The translations under genes and the position numbers were made by a program. Shown here piece after piece: positions 7,233 through 16,814 of a stretch of 64,000 nt of DNA. The DNA is taken from assembly GCA_035627375.1 (NCBI GenBank), contig DASPLX010000046.1, positions 1 to 64,000 of the forward strand, in the 5' to 3' direction. Within the stretch, counting starts at the first letter, position 1. The number at the start of each line of letters is the position of its first letter. The stretch comes from DASPLX01 sp035627375. GTDB lineage: Bacteria > Pseudomonadota > Gammaproteobacteria > Burkholderiales > Burkholderiaceae_D. The notes below the pieces were generated by a model that was not told the origin of the DNA, ran no database searches, and worked only from the letters and a program-made list of their open reading frames with translations.

Positions 7233-8405
7233 TCAGTCGTGCTGATCGACCGGCTTGGCCACGAAATCCGATCCATCGAATTCGAAGCGCTCCCACGAAG
7301 CGCCCAAGCGGCCATCGGGTTGCCTCTGGAACCGGACGACATGGAATCCATTCCATTCCGCCTCGGCCTGGCAAGCGCTCGGCGCCAGCGATATGAGAAT
7401 TTGTTTCCGCTTCGCCCGCTCCAATAGCGTCGCGATTCGCTCGTCGGCCGACGCTTTCTTCATCTGATCGTAAAATCCCCGAATGCTCGCGAAACTCGCC
7501 GGCCCCGCCAGCGCATGCCCTTGCTGCACGAGATAGAGATAATCGAAGTAACTCTCCAGCGTCGGCAACTGACCGTTCTGCGCCGCTTCCCGGCGATACG
7601 AAACGAGGCAGTCCTCTTCCCTCTTCCGCAGCAGGAATTTCGGGAAGAACCGATTCCAGAAACGAGGTATCTTTCTCCTGTCGTTCAGCATTCCGCTCAG
7701 GATCTCCACGCTCGGTTGGCCGATGTAGCCCTTGTGGGTATGTCCGAAGAAGATTCCGTCGAAACCGACGTTGAGCATATAGGCGGCGACTTCGGCGCAA
7801 TTCGTCAGTTCCGTCGCGCGTTCGCGGGCATGCTTCGGCGGCTGGATGAAATGATGATGCAACAGCGCCAGATCGATCTCGTCGTCGCTCAAGGTCTTGG
7901 GGACCATTGCCTTGGGCTCGATTCTTCCGTAGGCGAATCCGCCGTCCGGCGTCGTGCTGTCGTAGAAATGCACGTTGACCTTGTTCCCCCGGATGTTCAA
8001 ACGTTCCACGCTGCCGGATCGAATGACGGGAAACTCTCCGTGATACAGATCGAGGCTGCCTTGGACCATTCTTCCTCCGAACCGGTCGTGATTGCCGGGG
8101 ATGACCAGATATTTGCGCCCCGGCTTTTTCGAGAGATTCAGGCCGACCCGCGTCTCCCCGAACAAGATCTCATTCTCCAGCCAGTTGCGCACCGATTCGA
8201 AGCTTTGGATGTTGCCGATTCTCGAAATGTCCCCGGTGATCAAGAGCAGATCCCAGTCCGAGCGCTTGACGATGTCATCCAAGGCAAGAAACGCCTGCAC
8301 GTTGTGGCCATAACGATGCGGGAAATAAAAGCCTTTCTCCGCGCCGCGCAGAAGATGCTCCGAAATGTGGAGATCGGAAATATGAAATACGGTGATCGGT
8401 TCCAT
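7233..8405 (-). CDS. Calcineurin-like metallophosphoesterase
   Basis: 390-aa cytoplasmic protein with the dimetal phosphoesterase motifs in order: HISDLHIS, LLITGDIS, VIPGNHDR, LLHHHF and FGHTHKGYI. This superfamily cleaves phosphomono- or diesters, including cyclic nucleotides; the substrate cannot be told. I start at the ATG at 8405, where GGAGGA stands about eight bases upstream, rather than at 8471. It is the last gene of the minus-strand export operon, 66 bases after the sigma-54 activator. The exporter carries two cyclic-nucleotide-binding-like domains, so a role in nucleotide signalling is possible but unproven. The C-terminal 120 residues have no motif I recognise. Confidence 0.85.
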   Translation of the reverse strand: MEPITVFHISDLHISEHLLRGAEKGFYFPHRYGHNVQAFLALDDIVKRSDWDLLLITGDISRIGNIQSFESVRNWLENEILFGETRVGLNLSKKPGRKYLVIPGNHDRFGGRMVQGSLDLYHGEFPVIRSGSVERLNIRGNKVNVHFYDSTTPDGGFAYGRIEPKAMVPKTLSDDEIDLALLHHHFIQPPKHARERATELTNCAEVAAYMLNVGFDGIFFGHTHKGYIGQPSVEILSGMLNDRRKIPRFWNRFFPKFLLRKREEDCLVSYRREAAQNGQLPTLESYFDYLYLVQQGHALAGPASFASIRGFYDQMKKASADERIATLLERAKRKQILISLAPSACQAEAEWNGFHVVRFQRQPDGRLGASWERFEFDGSDFVAKPVDQHD

Positions 8406-8471
8406 GGCCCTGTTCCTCCGGTCCGTCCAGGCTGCGATACGGCCTCCTGCGGCTGGCCTTGGCGAAGACAA

Positions 8472-9797
8472 CTATATCCGCCGGAAGTCCTTCGCATGTA
8501 TCCCATGCTTCTTCAGCAGCATCTGCAAGTGCGACCGGTTCATATCGCAGCGCCGCGCCAATTCCGCCACCGTCCCGCCGACTTCCTTCAGCCCGCGCTC
8601 CAGGAACGCCCGTTCGGCCTGGTCGCTCGCCATGCGCCGCGCTTCGCTCAGCGACGCCATGCCTTGCAAGCCCGCGCTTCCCGTTCCGTCCGCCGCCGAC
8701 GACGCCGGGCGCGGCCGGATGTCCTGCGGCAGATGCTCCAGGTCCGCCGTCTCGCCGGCCAGGCAAGAAAGGCGATAGACGATGTTGCGCAACTCGCGGA
8801 TGTTTCCCGGATACGCATAGTTCAACAGGAAGTCCCTCAGCCGCGGTGTGATCAGCACCGGCCGCCGCTTCAGCGTCTCCGCCGCCTCGCCGCTGAAGTA
8901 AGAGATCAATAAGGGGATCTCATCCTTGCGTTCGCGCAGCGGCGGCAGGGTCACGCGGATCACGCTCAGGCGATAGAACAAGTCTTCGCGGAAGCGCCCC
9001 TCCGCTGCGAACCGCTTCAAGTCGCGATTGGTCGCCGCCACGATGCGCGCATCGATGGTGATCAATTCGTCGGAACCCACGCGCTGGATCTCGTGCGACT
9101 CCAGCACGCGCAGCAGCTTGGCCTGGCCGGACAGCGGCAGTTCGCCGATCTCGTCGAGGAAGATCGTGCCCCGATGGGCGCTCTCGAACTTGCCCTTGCG
9201 GTCGTTCGCGGCACCGGTGAACGCGCCCTTCTTGTGGCCGAACAACTCCGACTCCAGCAGATTGTCGGGTATCGCGCCGCAGTTGACGGAGACGTAGGGC
9301 ATGTCGGCGCGCGCGCCGTTGGCATGGATCACCTTCGCCATCAATTCCTTGCCGGTGCCGCTCTCGCCGTCGATCAGCACCGGCAAGTCGGTGGGCGCGG
9401 CCTTTTCCGCGACTTCGAGCGCATCGAGCAATTGCGGGTTGTCGCCGAAGGTGCCTTCGAAGACGAAGCTGCGGCCCAGCAAGGCGCGGCGCCGCTCGCC
9501 CGATGAACGCGGCGCACGCTGCATGCCCGCGCCTTCCGCCGCGTCGCCCGCCGCGGCGCTGACGAAACGCTCCTTGTGCGACAGCTGCATCACTTCGTCG
9601 CGCAAGGCGTTGGCCTGGTGCAGCAGCTTCTCGATGCCGGGGCGGTCCAGGCGCGGCGCCCAGCGCAAGGCCGAACGGAGGATCTCGATTTTCTCGAGCA
9701 GGCGCGCATACAGGATGGTGCCGCGCCGTTCCGTTCCTTGCGCGCCCTGGCCCGGCATATCCTGCGCTTGGTCCGCGATCTGGTCGAGTATCTTCAT
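8472..9797 (-). CDS. Sigma-54-dependent transcriptional activator
   Basis: 441 aa. The central AAA+ domain has Walker A GESGTGKE, an intact GAFTGA loop at 191-196 (contacts sigma-54), Walker B TIFLDEIGE and the R-finger region. A Fis-type helix-turn-helix ends the protein (GTVAELARRCDMNRSHLQML). The first 110 residues are helical and carry no receiver, GAF or PAS domain that I can see, so the signal input is unknown. The ATG overlaps the stop of the exporter gene (ATGA). The large reading frame that continues upstream to 11699 is only the wrong frame of that gene. Its likely target is the -24/-12 element in front of the double-glycine protein. Confidence 0.92.
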   Translation of the reverse strand: MKILDQIADQAQDMPGQGAQGTERRGTILYARLLEKIEILRSALRWAPRLDRPGIEKLLHQANALRDEVMQLSHKERFVSAAAGDAAEGAGMQRAPRSSGERRRALLGRSFVFEGTFGDNPQLLDALEVAEKAAPTDLPVLIDGESGTGKELMAKVIHANGARADMPYVSVNCGAIPDNLLESELFGHKKGAFTGAANDRKGKFESAHRGTIFLDEIGELPLSGQAKLLRVLESHEIQRVGSDELITIDARIVAATNRDLKRFAAEGRFREDLFYRLSVIRVTLPPLRERKDEIPLLISYFSGEAAETLKRRPVLITPRLRDFLLNYAYPGNIRELRNIVYRLSCLAGETADLEHLPQDIRPRPASSAADGTGSAGLQGMASLSEARRMASDQAERAFLERGLKEVGGTVAELARRCDMNRSHLQMLLKKHGIHAKDFRRI

Positions 9798-12700
9798 GCC
9801 GCGCTCAATTGCTTTTGCACCAGTTGGTAATACATGCCGCGCCGGTCGACCAATTCGTCGTGCCGTCCCTGCTCCACGATCGCGCCTTCGTACAGCACGA
9901 GGATCTTGTCGGCCCGCATGATGGTGGACAGCCGGTGCGCGATGATGACGGCGGTGCGCCCCTTGAGGATGTCGTGCATGCTGGCGATGATGTTGCTCTC
10001 CGATTGCGTGTCGAGCGCGGAGGTCGCCTCGTCGAACACCAGGAGGCGCGGATCGTGATACAGCGCGCGGGCGATGCACAGGCGCTGGATCTGGCCGCCG
10101 GACAAGCCGATGCCGCGCTCGCCGACGATCTGCTCGTAGCCGAGCGGCATCTTGCTGATGAAAGCGTGCGCATCGGCCATCTTCGCCACCTCCTCGATGC
10201 GGCGCCGGTCCGGGCTTTCGTCGCCGCTGGCGATGTTTTCCGCGATGGTGCCGGAGAACAGCAGGTTGCTCTGCATGACATAGCCGACCTGGGCCCGGTA
10301 GTATTCCTTGTCGATCACGCTCATGTCGTAGCCGTCCACCACGATCTTGCCTTCGGTCGGCGGATAGAAGCCGACCAGCAGCTTGGCGAGCGTGGTCTTG
10401 CCGGAGCCGCTGCGGCCGACCACGGCGACCAGTTCGCCCGGCTTGATGTCGAGGCTGATGTTTTCCAGCACGTAGGGCGTATCGCTGCCGCCGTAGCGGA
10501 AATAGAGATTCTCCAGGCGGATCTCGCCCTGCAGGTCGGGCAACACCACGCGCGACGCCATGTCCTCGGGCCGTTGTTCCGGTTCCATGTCGAGCACGTC
10601 GCCCAGCCGCTCCATCGCGACGCCGGCATCGTTCAACTGGTTCCATAGGCCGACCAGCCCCATCAGCGGCGCGAGCACGCTGCCCATCAAGGCGTTGAAG
10701 GCGATCAACTGGCCGATCGTCAATTCGCGCGCCAGCACCAAGCTGGCGCCCATCCACAGGATGGCGACGGTGGTGGCGGCGTTCAGCAGCTGGCTGAGCA
10801 GGCCCACGCCGATGTGGAAGGATTGCGCCTTGTACTGGGCGTCGAGCGCCTTCGCGTATTTGCGTTCCCACTTCAGGCGCACCGGACGTTCGATGCCCAT
10901 TCCCTTCACCGTCTCCACGCCGCCCAGGGTCTCCATCAGGTTGGACTTGGCGTCGGTGGCGGCCGCGAACACTTCGCGGGCGTAATGCTTGATCCGGGGC
11001 GTCACGAACAGCGTCAAGGCGAGGATCGGTATGACGAAGGCGATCAGCAGCAGCGTCAGCTTGACGTTGTACAGGAACATGATCGAGAAATAGACGAACA
11101 CCATGAGCAGATTGAGCATGGTGCTGACGGTGGATTCGGTGAGGAAGGCGCGGATCGTCTGGTTCTCCTGGAAGCGCGCGAACACGTCCCCGCTCTTGCG
11201 CTTGGCGAAGAAGGAATACGGCAGCGACATGGTGTGCTTGAAGAAGTGCGACATCATGGCGAAGTCCATGTTGCGGACCATGAAGTTCGCGAGGTAGGCG
11301 CGCACGGTCGAGATGATCTGGGTGAACAGGTTCGAGATGATCAGGCCGACGATGAGCAGGTGCAAGAGGCTCACGTTCTGGTGCACGATCACGCCGTCCA
11401 GGATGTTCTGGATGATCACCGGCGGCACGATGCCGAGCACCTGGATCACGAAGGTCGCCAGGAACAGGTGAGCGAGGATCTTCTTGTAGGGCTTGAGATA
11501 ACCGGCGAAGCGTATCCACGGCGAGCGCGCCGCGGCGGTCCGCGCCATGTCCTGGCCGGGCGTGAAGAGCAGGCAGGTGCCGCTCCAGCCGCGCTCGAAT
11601 TCGTCGACCCGCATCTTGCGGAAGCCGAGCGCCGGGTCCGCCACCCAGACGTGCCGCTTCGAGGCGCCGTACACGACGACGTAGTGATACCCCTCCCAAT
11701 GCGCGATGAAAGGCAGTTCGAAGCCGAGCAAGGCATCATAGGTGCATTGCACGCCGCGCGCCGTGAAGCCGAGCGACTCGCCGGCGCGCGCCAGGCTGTC
11801 CAGCGTGGCGCCCTGGGTGGTCACGTTCGCGAGTTCGCGCAGCTTGCCGAGCGTCATGTTCAAGCCGTGGTGCTTGCACAGCATGGAGAGGCAGGCCGCG
11901 CCGCAATCCATTTCCTCGGCTTGCTCGACCAAGGCGAAGCGCTTGATCACCTTCTCGCCGAGTTCGGGCTTGGAATGCAGGTCGAGCACAACCGGGCGGC
12001 GGCGCCGCTCCGCCAGTTTGCGCTGGCGATGCAGCTCGCGTTCGAGCGCCTGGATCCGCTCTTCCAGCACCTCGCGCAATTTCGGATTGCGTTCGAGTAT
12101 GCGGTGCACCGTCTTTTCCGGGATCACCAGCAGCACGGCATCGGTATGGGCGAGCGCCGCCGCCATCTGCTCCTGCCGCATCAGGCAAGCCTTTTCGCCG
12201 AAGATGTCGCCCGGGCGCAGGGTCGCGAGCGTGTACTCCGTGCCTTCCTCGCTGCGCACCAGCCGCACCTCGCCGTGCCGTATCACGTACAGGCGGCGAT
12301 CGTCGCGCCCGTCCTGCCGCAGGATTTCCTTGCCGGCCGGCACCCGCTTGGCGCCGACGCTGCGCACGAATTCCTCGAGATCGGCCTTGTCCACCTTGCC
12401 GCGCAGATCGAACAGGCGGGTGACGAAGCCGCCGGCGGAATGAATGGCGACATAGCTGGTGACGAACGCCAGCGCCGCCGGATTGCGGGCGAGGACCGGC
12501 TCGATCGCCCGGCGCGGAATGAACAGCAGCTCGGTCTTCACCGAAGCGCGCACCGAGGCTTCGTGATGGCATTCGCGCAGCATCGCCAGGTCGGCGAACA
12601 CTTCGCCGGCCTTGCGCACGCCCATGCTGATTTCCTTCCCGCGCTCCTCGGTGAACAGGCGCACGGAGCCGGACTTGACGATGAATAATCCTTCCGCCGG

Positions 12701-12868
12701 TTCGCCGGCGCCGCAGACGGTATCGCCGAACGCGAAGAAGCGTGATTCGGCATGCCGCGCGAGTTCATGCAATTCCTCGCGCTTGAAGGGCGACAGGATC
12801 TCGATGGAGGCGAGGAAATCGGGAAGGGACGGCATGGCCGCGGTGTCCCGTGCATCCTTGATATCCAT
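9794..12868 (-). CDS. CNB-CNB-C39-ABC peptide exporter (HetC-like architecture)
   Basis: 1024-aa inner-membrane protein. Two cyclic-nucleotide-binding-like domains fill about 20-290. A C39 peptidase domain follows with Cys322 (EEMDCGAAC), His395 (EGYHYVVV) and Asp411 (VADPALG). Then come six membrane helices and an ABC ATPase with Walker A GRSGSGKT near 820, LSGGQ near 920 and LLVFDEA. C39-ABC exporters cut leaders after Gly-Gly and push the peptide out with HlyD and an outer-membrane partner, both encoded upstream. N-terminal CNB domains are known from cyanobacterial HetC-like exporters and suggest export gated by a ligand. The protease triad is complete. Confidence 0.93.
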   Translation of the reverse strand: MDIKDARDTAAMPSLPDFLASIEILSPFKREELHELARHAESRFFAFGDTVCGAGEPAEGLFIVKSGSVRLFTEERGKEISMGVRKAGEVFADLAMLRECHHEASVRASVKTELLFIPRRAIEPVLARNPAALAFVTSYVAIHSAGGFVTRLFDLRGKVDKADLEEFVRSVGAKRVPAGKEILRQDGRDDRRLYVIRHGEVRLVRSEEGTEYTLATLRPGDIFGEKACLMRQEQMAAALAHTDAVLLVIPEKTVHRILERNPKLREVLEERIQALERELHRQRKLAERRRRPVVLDLHSKPELGEKVIKRFALVEQAEEMDCGAACLSMLCKHHGLNMTLGKLRELANVTTQGATLDSLARAGESLGFTARGVQCTYDALLGFELPFIAHWEGYHYVVVYGASKRHVWVADPALGFRKMRVDEFERGWSGTCLLFTPGQDMARTAAARSPWIRFAGYLKPYKKILAHLFLATFVIQVLGIVPPVIIQNILDGVIVHQNVSLLHLLIVGLIISNLFTQIISTVRAYLANFMVRNMDFAMMSHFFKHTMSLPYSFFAKRKSGDVFARFQENQTIRAFLTESTVSTMLNLLMVFVYFSIMFLYNVKLTLLLIAFVIPILALTLFVTPRIKHYAREVFAAATDAKSNLMETLGGVETVKGMGIERPVRLKWERKYAKALDAQYKAQSFHIGVGLLSQLLNAATTVAILWMGASLVLARELTIGQLIAFNALMGSVLAPLMGLVGLWNQLNDAGVAMERLGDVLDMEPEQRPEDMASRVVLPDLQGEIRLENLYFRYGGSDTPYVLENISLDIKPGELVAVVGRSGSGKTTLAKLLVGFYPPTEGKIVVDGYDMSVIDKEYYRAQVGYVMQSNLLFSGTIAENIASGDESPDRRRIEEVAKMADAHAFISKMPLGYEQIVGERGIGLSGGQIQRLCIARALYHDPRLLVFDEATSALDTQSESNIIASMHDILKGRTAVIIAHRLSTIMRADKILVLYEGAIVEQGRHDELVDRRGMYYQLVQKQLSAA

Positions 12869-12908
12869 GTTTCCGTCGGCCTCCCCGTCGCTGGCGCGCC
12901 GCGCGCGC

Positions 12909-13661
12909 TCACCGCGCCTCGATCACATGCTCCTGCGCCCGCGCCAGCAGCCATTCCTCGCGCAGCAGGCGGCGCACCTCGGCCGCGGTGTCTTCGTCCA
13001 GCGTCGCCGGATGCTTGGCGTTCACCATGAAGATTTCATGGAAGCCGCCGTCGGCGGAAGGAAACGGCCCGAGCAGGTCGCCGGCCGCGGCGTTGAACAC
13101 CTTGGCCTCGATGTCGCTCTTGAGCGAACCGCGCAACACCTTGCCGATCCGGCCGCCGGCTTCGCGCGTGTCGGCGATCGAGTATTCGCGCGCCATTTCC
13201 TCGAAGCTGTCGGGGTCGTCGCGCAGCACCGATATCATTTCCTTCGCCTTGCCCGCGGTATCGAGCACGATGTGGCTGACTTCAATGCTGTCGAAGCGGG
13301 GCGAGTTGAGCTGGAAGTAGGCGCGCACCGCGTCGTCGCTGCACACCTGCTCCATCATCTTTTCCTGGTACAAGTCGTCGGTGATGAACGCTTCGAATTC
13401 GTCCAGGCCGACGCCGAGCGCATCCAGGTAGCGGTTCATATCGGCGGCGCGATGCAGTCCGCGCACGCGGCGATACTGGTCGGCGCGTTCCTGGATTTCC
13501 TCGGCCGACACCGCGATGCCCTGCTTCCTGGCGGCATGCGCCGCCAGGCGGTCGCGCACGAGCTGTTCGACGAGGCCTTCGAATTGGCCGCCGAGTTTCA
13601 ATGTCCTGACAAAATCGTCGACGCTGATCTCTTCATCGTCGATTCGCGCGATCGTCGCCAT
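12909..13661 (-). CDS. Parvulin/SurA-like peptidyl-prolyl isomerase
   Basis: 250-aa protein with a SurA-type helical N-terminal part and a rotamase domain from about 120: VSHIVLDTAGKAKEMISVL, FEEMAREYSIADTREAGGRIG and LLGPFPSADGGFHEIFMV. There is no signal peptide or membrane segment, so it is probably cytoplasmic. It starts at an ATG preceded by AAGGAG. It lies 40 bases before the exporter and 95 bases after the HlyD adaptor. A PPIase beside a C39 exporter and HlyD suggests a chaperone that keeps the substrate unfolded or in the correct proline state before export; this is inference from position. Confidence 0.85.
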   Translation of the reverse strand: MATIARIDDEEISVDDFVRTLKLGGQFEGLVEQLVRDRLAAHAARKQGIAVSAEEIQERADQYRRVRGLHRAADMNRYLDALGVGLDEFEAFITDDLYQEKMMEQVCSDDAVRAYFQLNSPRFDSIEVSHIVLDTAGKAKEMISVLRDDPDSFEEMAREYSIADTREAGGRIGKVLRGSLKSDIEAKVFNAAAGDLLGPFPSADGGFHEIFMVNAKHPATLDEDTAAEVRRLLREEWLLARAQEHVIEAR

Positions 13662-13756
13662 GTCATCCGCTCCTTATAGAAGAGAAGAGCCGTTTGCCGG
13701 GCCGCATTGCCCCTTAGATGATGGTGCGCGACGCAAGGTTCGCTCGCCGCGCGCAG

Positions 13757-15148
13757 TCACCCGCCGATCTGCCGGAACGGATCGAGCGCGAGATCGATCA
13801 GGCGCCGTTCGCGCACCACGATCTCGGCCGTGGCCGTCATGCCGTAGCGCAGCGGATATTTCACGCCGCCGACGTCGTAATGGTCGCGCGCGAGCGCCAC
13901 CCGCCCCTCGTACACCGGCTGCTTGGTTTGCGGCGCCGGCCGCGCCGCCGGCGCGATGGTTTCCAACCGGCCTTCGATCAAGCCGTAGCGTTGATAGGGG
14001 AAGGCATTGAATTTCAGCTTGACCGGAATGCCTTCGCGCAAGAAGGCGCGGTCGTGTTCGGCGATCTCGATCTTGAGCATCGGCCGCGCGTTCTTCGGCG
14101 CGATGCCGCCGAGCGGCATGTTGGCCTGGATCTTGTCGCCGGGCTGGGTAGAAGTCACGTCGGTGATCACGCCGTCCACCGGCGCCACGATGCGCAGGAA
14201 GTTGTCCTTGTCGATGTTCTCGAAACGGATCCGGGCCGCGGCATCCGCCACCAGGCGCGCGGTCTGCAGCTGCAGGCGCAATTTTTCCTCGACATTGGCG
14301 ACGTCCTGTTCCGCCGCCTCGTATTGCAGGCGCAGTTTCGCCAGATCCTGGCCGCTGGTCTCGAGCTGCGCCTTCGCCTGGTCGAACTCCAGGCTTTGGC
14401 GCGCGCTCAACTCATCCAGCCGCGACTGGGCGATGCGGACCGCGTTCTCGGCCGCCAGCAAGGCGTTCTTCTTCGCCTCGACCTGCAGCTGCGACACGCC
14501 GCCGCCGCCGGGCAGGGAAAACAGCCGCGCATACTTGTCCGCCTCCAGCCGGGCGGCGTCGCGCGCGCGGCGCGCATCGTCGAGGCTGCTGCGCGCCTCC
14601 TGCAACTGCGCCTTCTGGCCTTCCGCGATCTTGCTGGTGCCGGTGGCGAGGCGCTGCGCATGCTGGCGCTCCTCCACCTCCACCGCCTGCTTCAAGGCCT
14701 CGGCCTTGCGCTGCATCATCGCCTTCTTCTCGGGAAATTCGCGCCATTCGCGCTCGGCCTCCTCGAGTTTCAGTTGCGCCTGCAAGGCATTGGTGGCGGC
14801 TTCGATCGCGCCGCGCGCGTTGAGGCGGGCGACGACGTCGCCCTTGAGCACCGGCTGCCCTTCGGCGATGTAAATGTTGGCCAGCTCGCCGTCGACCGGC
14901 GTGTACAGGCGGCGCACTTCCGAATTCGGCACCAGCGTGCCGGGCGCCGCCACGATCACGTCGGCTTGCCCGAAGAAGGACCAAGCCAGCGCGCACAGCA
15001 CGAGCGCCGCCATGGCGACCACCGCCGCCAGCGTGAAGCGCGACGGCTCCGCCGTCAGCAGCGCGATGCCTTCCGCGCTATGGTCCTCCAGCGCCTCCGT
15101 CACCGGGCGCAGGCGAGGTTTGTCCTGCGCCGTCCTGTCTTCCGCCAT
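13757..15148 (-). CDS. HlyD-family membrane-fusion (adaptor) protein
   Basis: 463 aa. A single membrane helix (about 44-66, AALVLCALAWSFFG) is followed by a biotinyl-lipoyl half (GTLVPNSEVRRLYTPVDG), a long coiled coil (about 120-300) rich in Glu, Ala and Arg, and the second lipoyl/beta-barrel half (RIVAPVDGVITDV, GMTATAEIVV). It should span the periplasm between the C39 exporter and the outer-membrane factor. AGGAGG lies before the ATG at 15148. The gene begins inside the last 71 bases of the FHA gene, so translation is coupled. Confidence 0.92.
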   Translation of the reverse strand: MAEDRTAQDKPRLRPVTEALEDHSAEGIALLTAEPSRFTLAAVVAMAALVLCALAWSFFGQADVIVAAPGTLVPNSEVRRLYTPVDGELANIYIAEGQPVLKGDVVARLNARGAIEAATNALQAQLKLEEAEREWREFPEKKAMMQRKAEALKQAVEVEERQHAQRLATGTSKIAEGQKAQLQEARSSLDDARRARDAARLEADKYARLFSLPGGGGVSQLQVEAKKNALLAAENAVRIAQSRLDELSARQSLEFDQAKAQLETSGQDLAKLRLQYEAAEQDVANVEEKLRLQLQTARLVADAAARIRFENIDKDNFLRIVAPVDGVITDVTSTQPGDKIQANMPLGGIAPKNARPMLKIEIAEHDRAFLREGIPVKLKFNAFPYQRYGLIEGRLETIAPAARPAPQTKQPVYEGRVALARDHYDVGGVKYPLRYGMTATAEIVVRERRLIDLALDPFRQIGG

Positions 15149-16814
15149 CTTTCCAGCCTCCTGTTCCCGCCAAGGCGAGTTTTCTCAAATGACTGAGCGT
15201 TTCGGCATAGCGATCCCGGAACTCGGGCACATGCACCGAAATCGCCGCGAAGGCGCTCTGATGCGCCTGCGCGCCTTCGTTCCATTGCGCGACCAGGGCG
15301 TTGGTCCGCGCCTCGTCGGCGGCGTCTTTCGGCGGCGCGTCGGCGCCGCCTCGCTCCACCACGAAGCGCTCGACTTCGCCGACCCACTCCAGTTCGTTCA
15401 CCAGCGGCTGGACGCCGGGATTGCGGCGGCCGAGCCGCTTCATTTCGGCGACCACGGCGCCCGCGCCGGTGAAGTCGCGCGCCGCGAGCATGGCATTCCA
15501 TCTCGGCAGCGCGCTCTTCAACAAGGCCTCGGTCGCGAGCGGCCCGAGCTCGATCGCGTCGTCGGCATCGTCTTCCAGGTAGCGGCTGGCGAGCTGCGCC
15601 GCCTGGGCATAGTCGCCGCGCGCCAGCAAGTCCTTCAGATTCCGTTCCGGCGCCCCCGCCAGATAGCCGCCGAGCGCCAGGAGGCCCAGCGTCGCCAGCA
15701 ACGCCATCCCCCAGCGCATGCCGCGCTCGAAGCCCGGCCGCTTGCCGTCCGCGAGCGCGCCCGCGAGTTCGGCCAGGAAGATGCCCATCCGGCCGCGCCG
15801 CCGTTCGCTCTCCGCCGCCGGCGCCGGTCCTTGCACCTCGCCGTTGACTTCGTCTTCCTGGCCGGCCGCCGGATCGACGCAAAAGATGTCGAGGAAGGAA
15901 TCGGGCGCCGCCACGAAGGTGGTCTTGTCCGCGCCGGCCGGATCCGATGCGCCGCCCGCGCCCGGCGCCTCCGGCCGCGGCGGCCGGTTCAGCCGGGTCA
16001 CCGTCGGCTGGTCTTGCGCTTCCTCGGTGCGCAGGCCGACCCGGTACACGAAGTGATGCCCGCCGAAGGCAAGCACGTCGCCCTCCGCGAGCGGCGCCGC
16101 ATGCTCGTCGAGGCGCTTGCCGCCGAGGAAGGTGCCGTTGGTGCTGCCGAGGTCCTCGACGAACGGCCGGCCGTCCTTCAAGAAGATGTGGGCATGGCGG
16201 CGCGACAGGTAATTGACCTGGTGCGGATGCGCCTCCTTGTAGCGCGCGAATACCGTATCGGTCTTGCTGATCAGGAAGGGGAAACTGGTGACCACGATGG
16301 GTTGCAGGCCGAGATCGCCGTGCTCGGGAGACAAGGTCAGGCTGAGCAGCCGCGCGGCAACGGCCCCGCCTCCGCCTTCGACGCCGGCTTCGATCTGCAC
16401 GCGGTAGGCCAGGGTCTTGCCGAAACAGACTTCGTCGCCGTCGCGCAGCCGGCCGATGCGCTCCCGCAGTTGCACGCCGTTGACGGCGGTGCCGTTCTTG
16501 CTGCCCAGATCGGCCAGATAGGCGACCCCGGATTCGATGAAGATTCTCGCGTGCCGGCGCGACAGGTCGGCCACCGCTTCCAGCGCATAGGAAACGAACG
16601 GCGGCTCGGTGCGGCCGATCGCGAACAACGATTCACCGTCGATGCGGATGTCGCCGAGTTCCGGGTGCGACAACGGCCGCAGCACCACGCCCACGGCCGG
16701 CGCGGCCGAGCGCGCCGCCGGCGCCGCGCCGCCGGCTTGGGAAGCGCCCGCGCGAACCGCACCCAGATCGGCCGCGCCCATGCCGGCCGCGCCAGCGCTC
16801 AACTTGGCATTCAT
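15078..16814 (-). CDS. Membrane protein with two FHA domains
   Basis: 578 aa. Two forkhead-associated domains are seen, each with its phosphothreonine-binding signature: LSRRHARIF/DLGSKNGT (about 43-140) and LSRRHAHIF/DLGSTNGT (about 155-260). A linker, one membrane helix (GMALLATLGLLALGGYLA, near 375) and about 180 further residues, probably periplasmic, follow. FHA domains bind phospho-Thr peptides. I start at the ATG at 16814, which overlaps the stop of the outer-membrane factor gene (ATGA). Within an export operon this looks like a phosphorylation-reading scaffold linking cytoplasmic kinases to the secretion machine. No kinase is in the window; a PP2C is at 189-947. Confidence 0.87.
   Translation of the reverse strand: MNAKLSAGAAGMGAADLGAVRAGASQAGGAAPAARSAAPAVGVVLRPLSHPELGDIRIDGESLFAIGRTEPPFVSYALEAVADLSRRHARIFIESGVAYLADLGSKNGTAVNGVQLRERIGRLRDGDEVCFGKTLAYRVQIEAGVEGGGGAVAARLLSLTLSPEHGDLGLQPIVVTSFPFLISKTDTVFARYKEAHPHQVNYLSRRHAHIFLKDGRPFVEDLGSTNGTFLGGKRLDEHAAPLAEGDVLAFGGHHFVYRVGLRTEEAQDQPTVTRLNRPPRPEAPGAGGASDPAGADKTTFVAAPDSFLDIFCVDPAAGQEDEVNGEVQGPAPAAESERRRGRMGIFLAELAGALADGKRPGFERGMRWGMALLATLGLLALGGYLAGAPERNLKDLLARGDYAQAAQLASRYLEDDADDAIELGPLATEALLKSALPRWNAMLAARDFTGAGAVVAEMKRLGRRNPGVQPLVNELEWVGEVERFVVERGGADAPPKDAADEARTNALVAQWNEGAQAHQSAFAAISVHVPEFRDRYAETLSHLRKLALAGTGGWKDGGRQDGAGQTSPAPGDGGAGGP

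Noticed and set aside
9798..11699. Frame continuing upstream of the sigma-54 activator
   Set aside because: Low-complexity Arg/His translation in the wrong frame of the C39-ABC exporter.
10814..12688. 624-codon plus-strand frame
   Set aside because: Antisense shadow of the exporter; no domain and no ribosome site.
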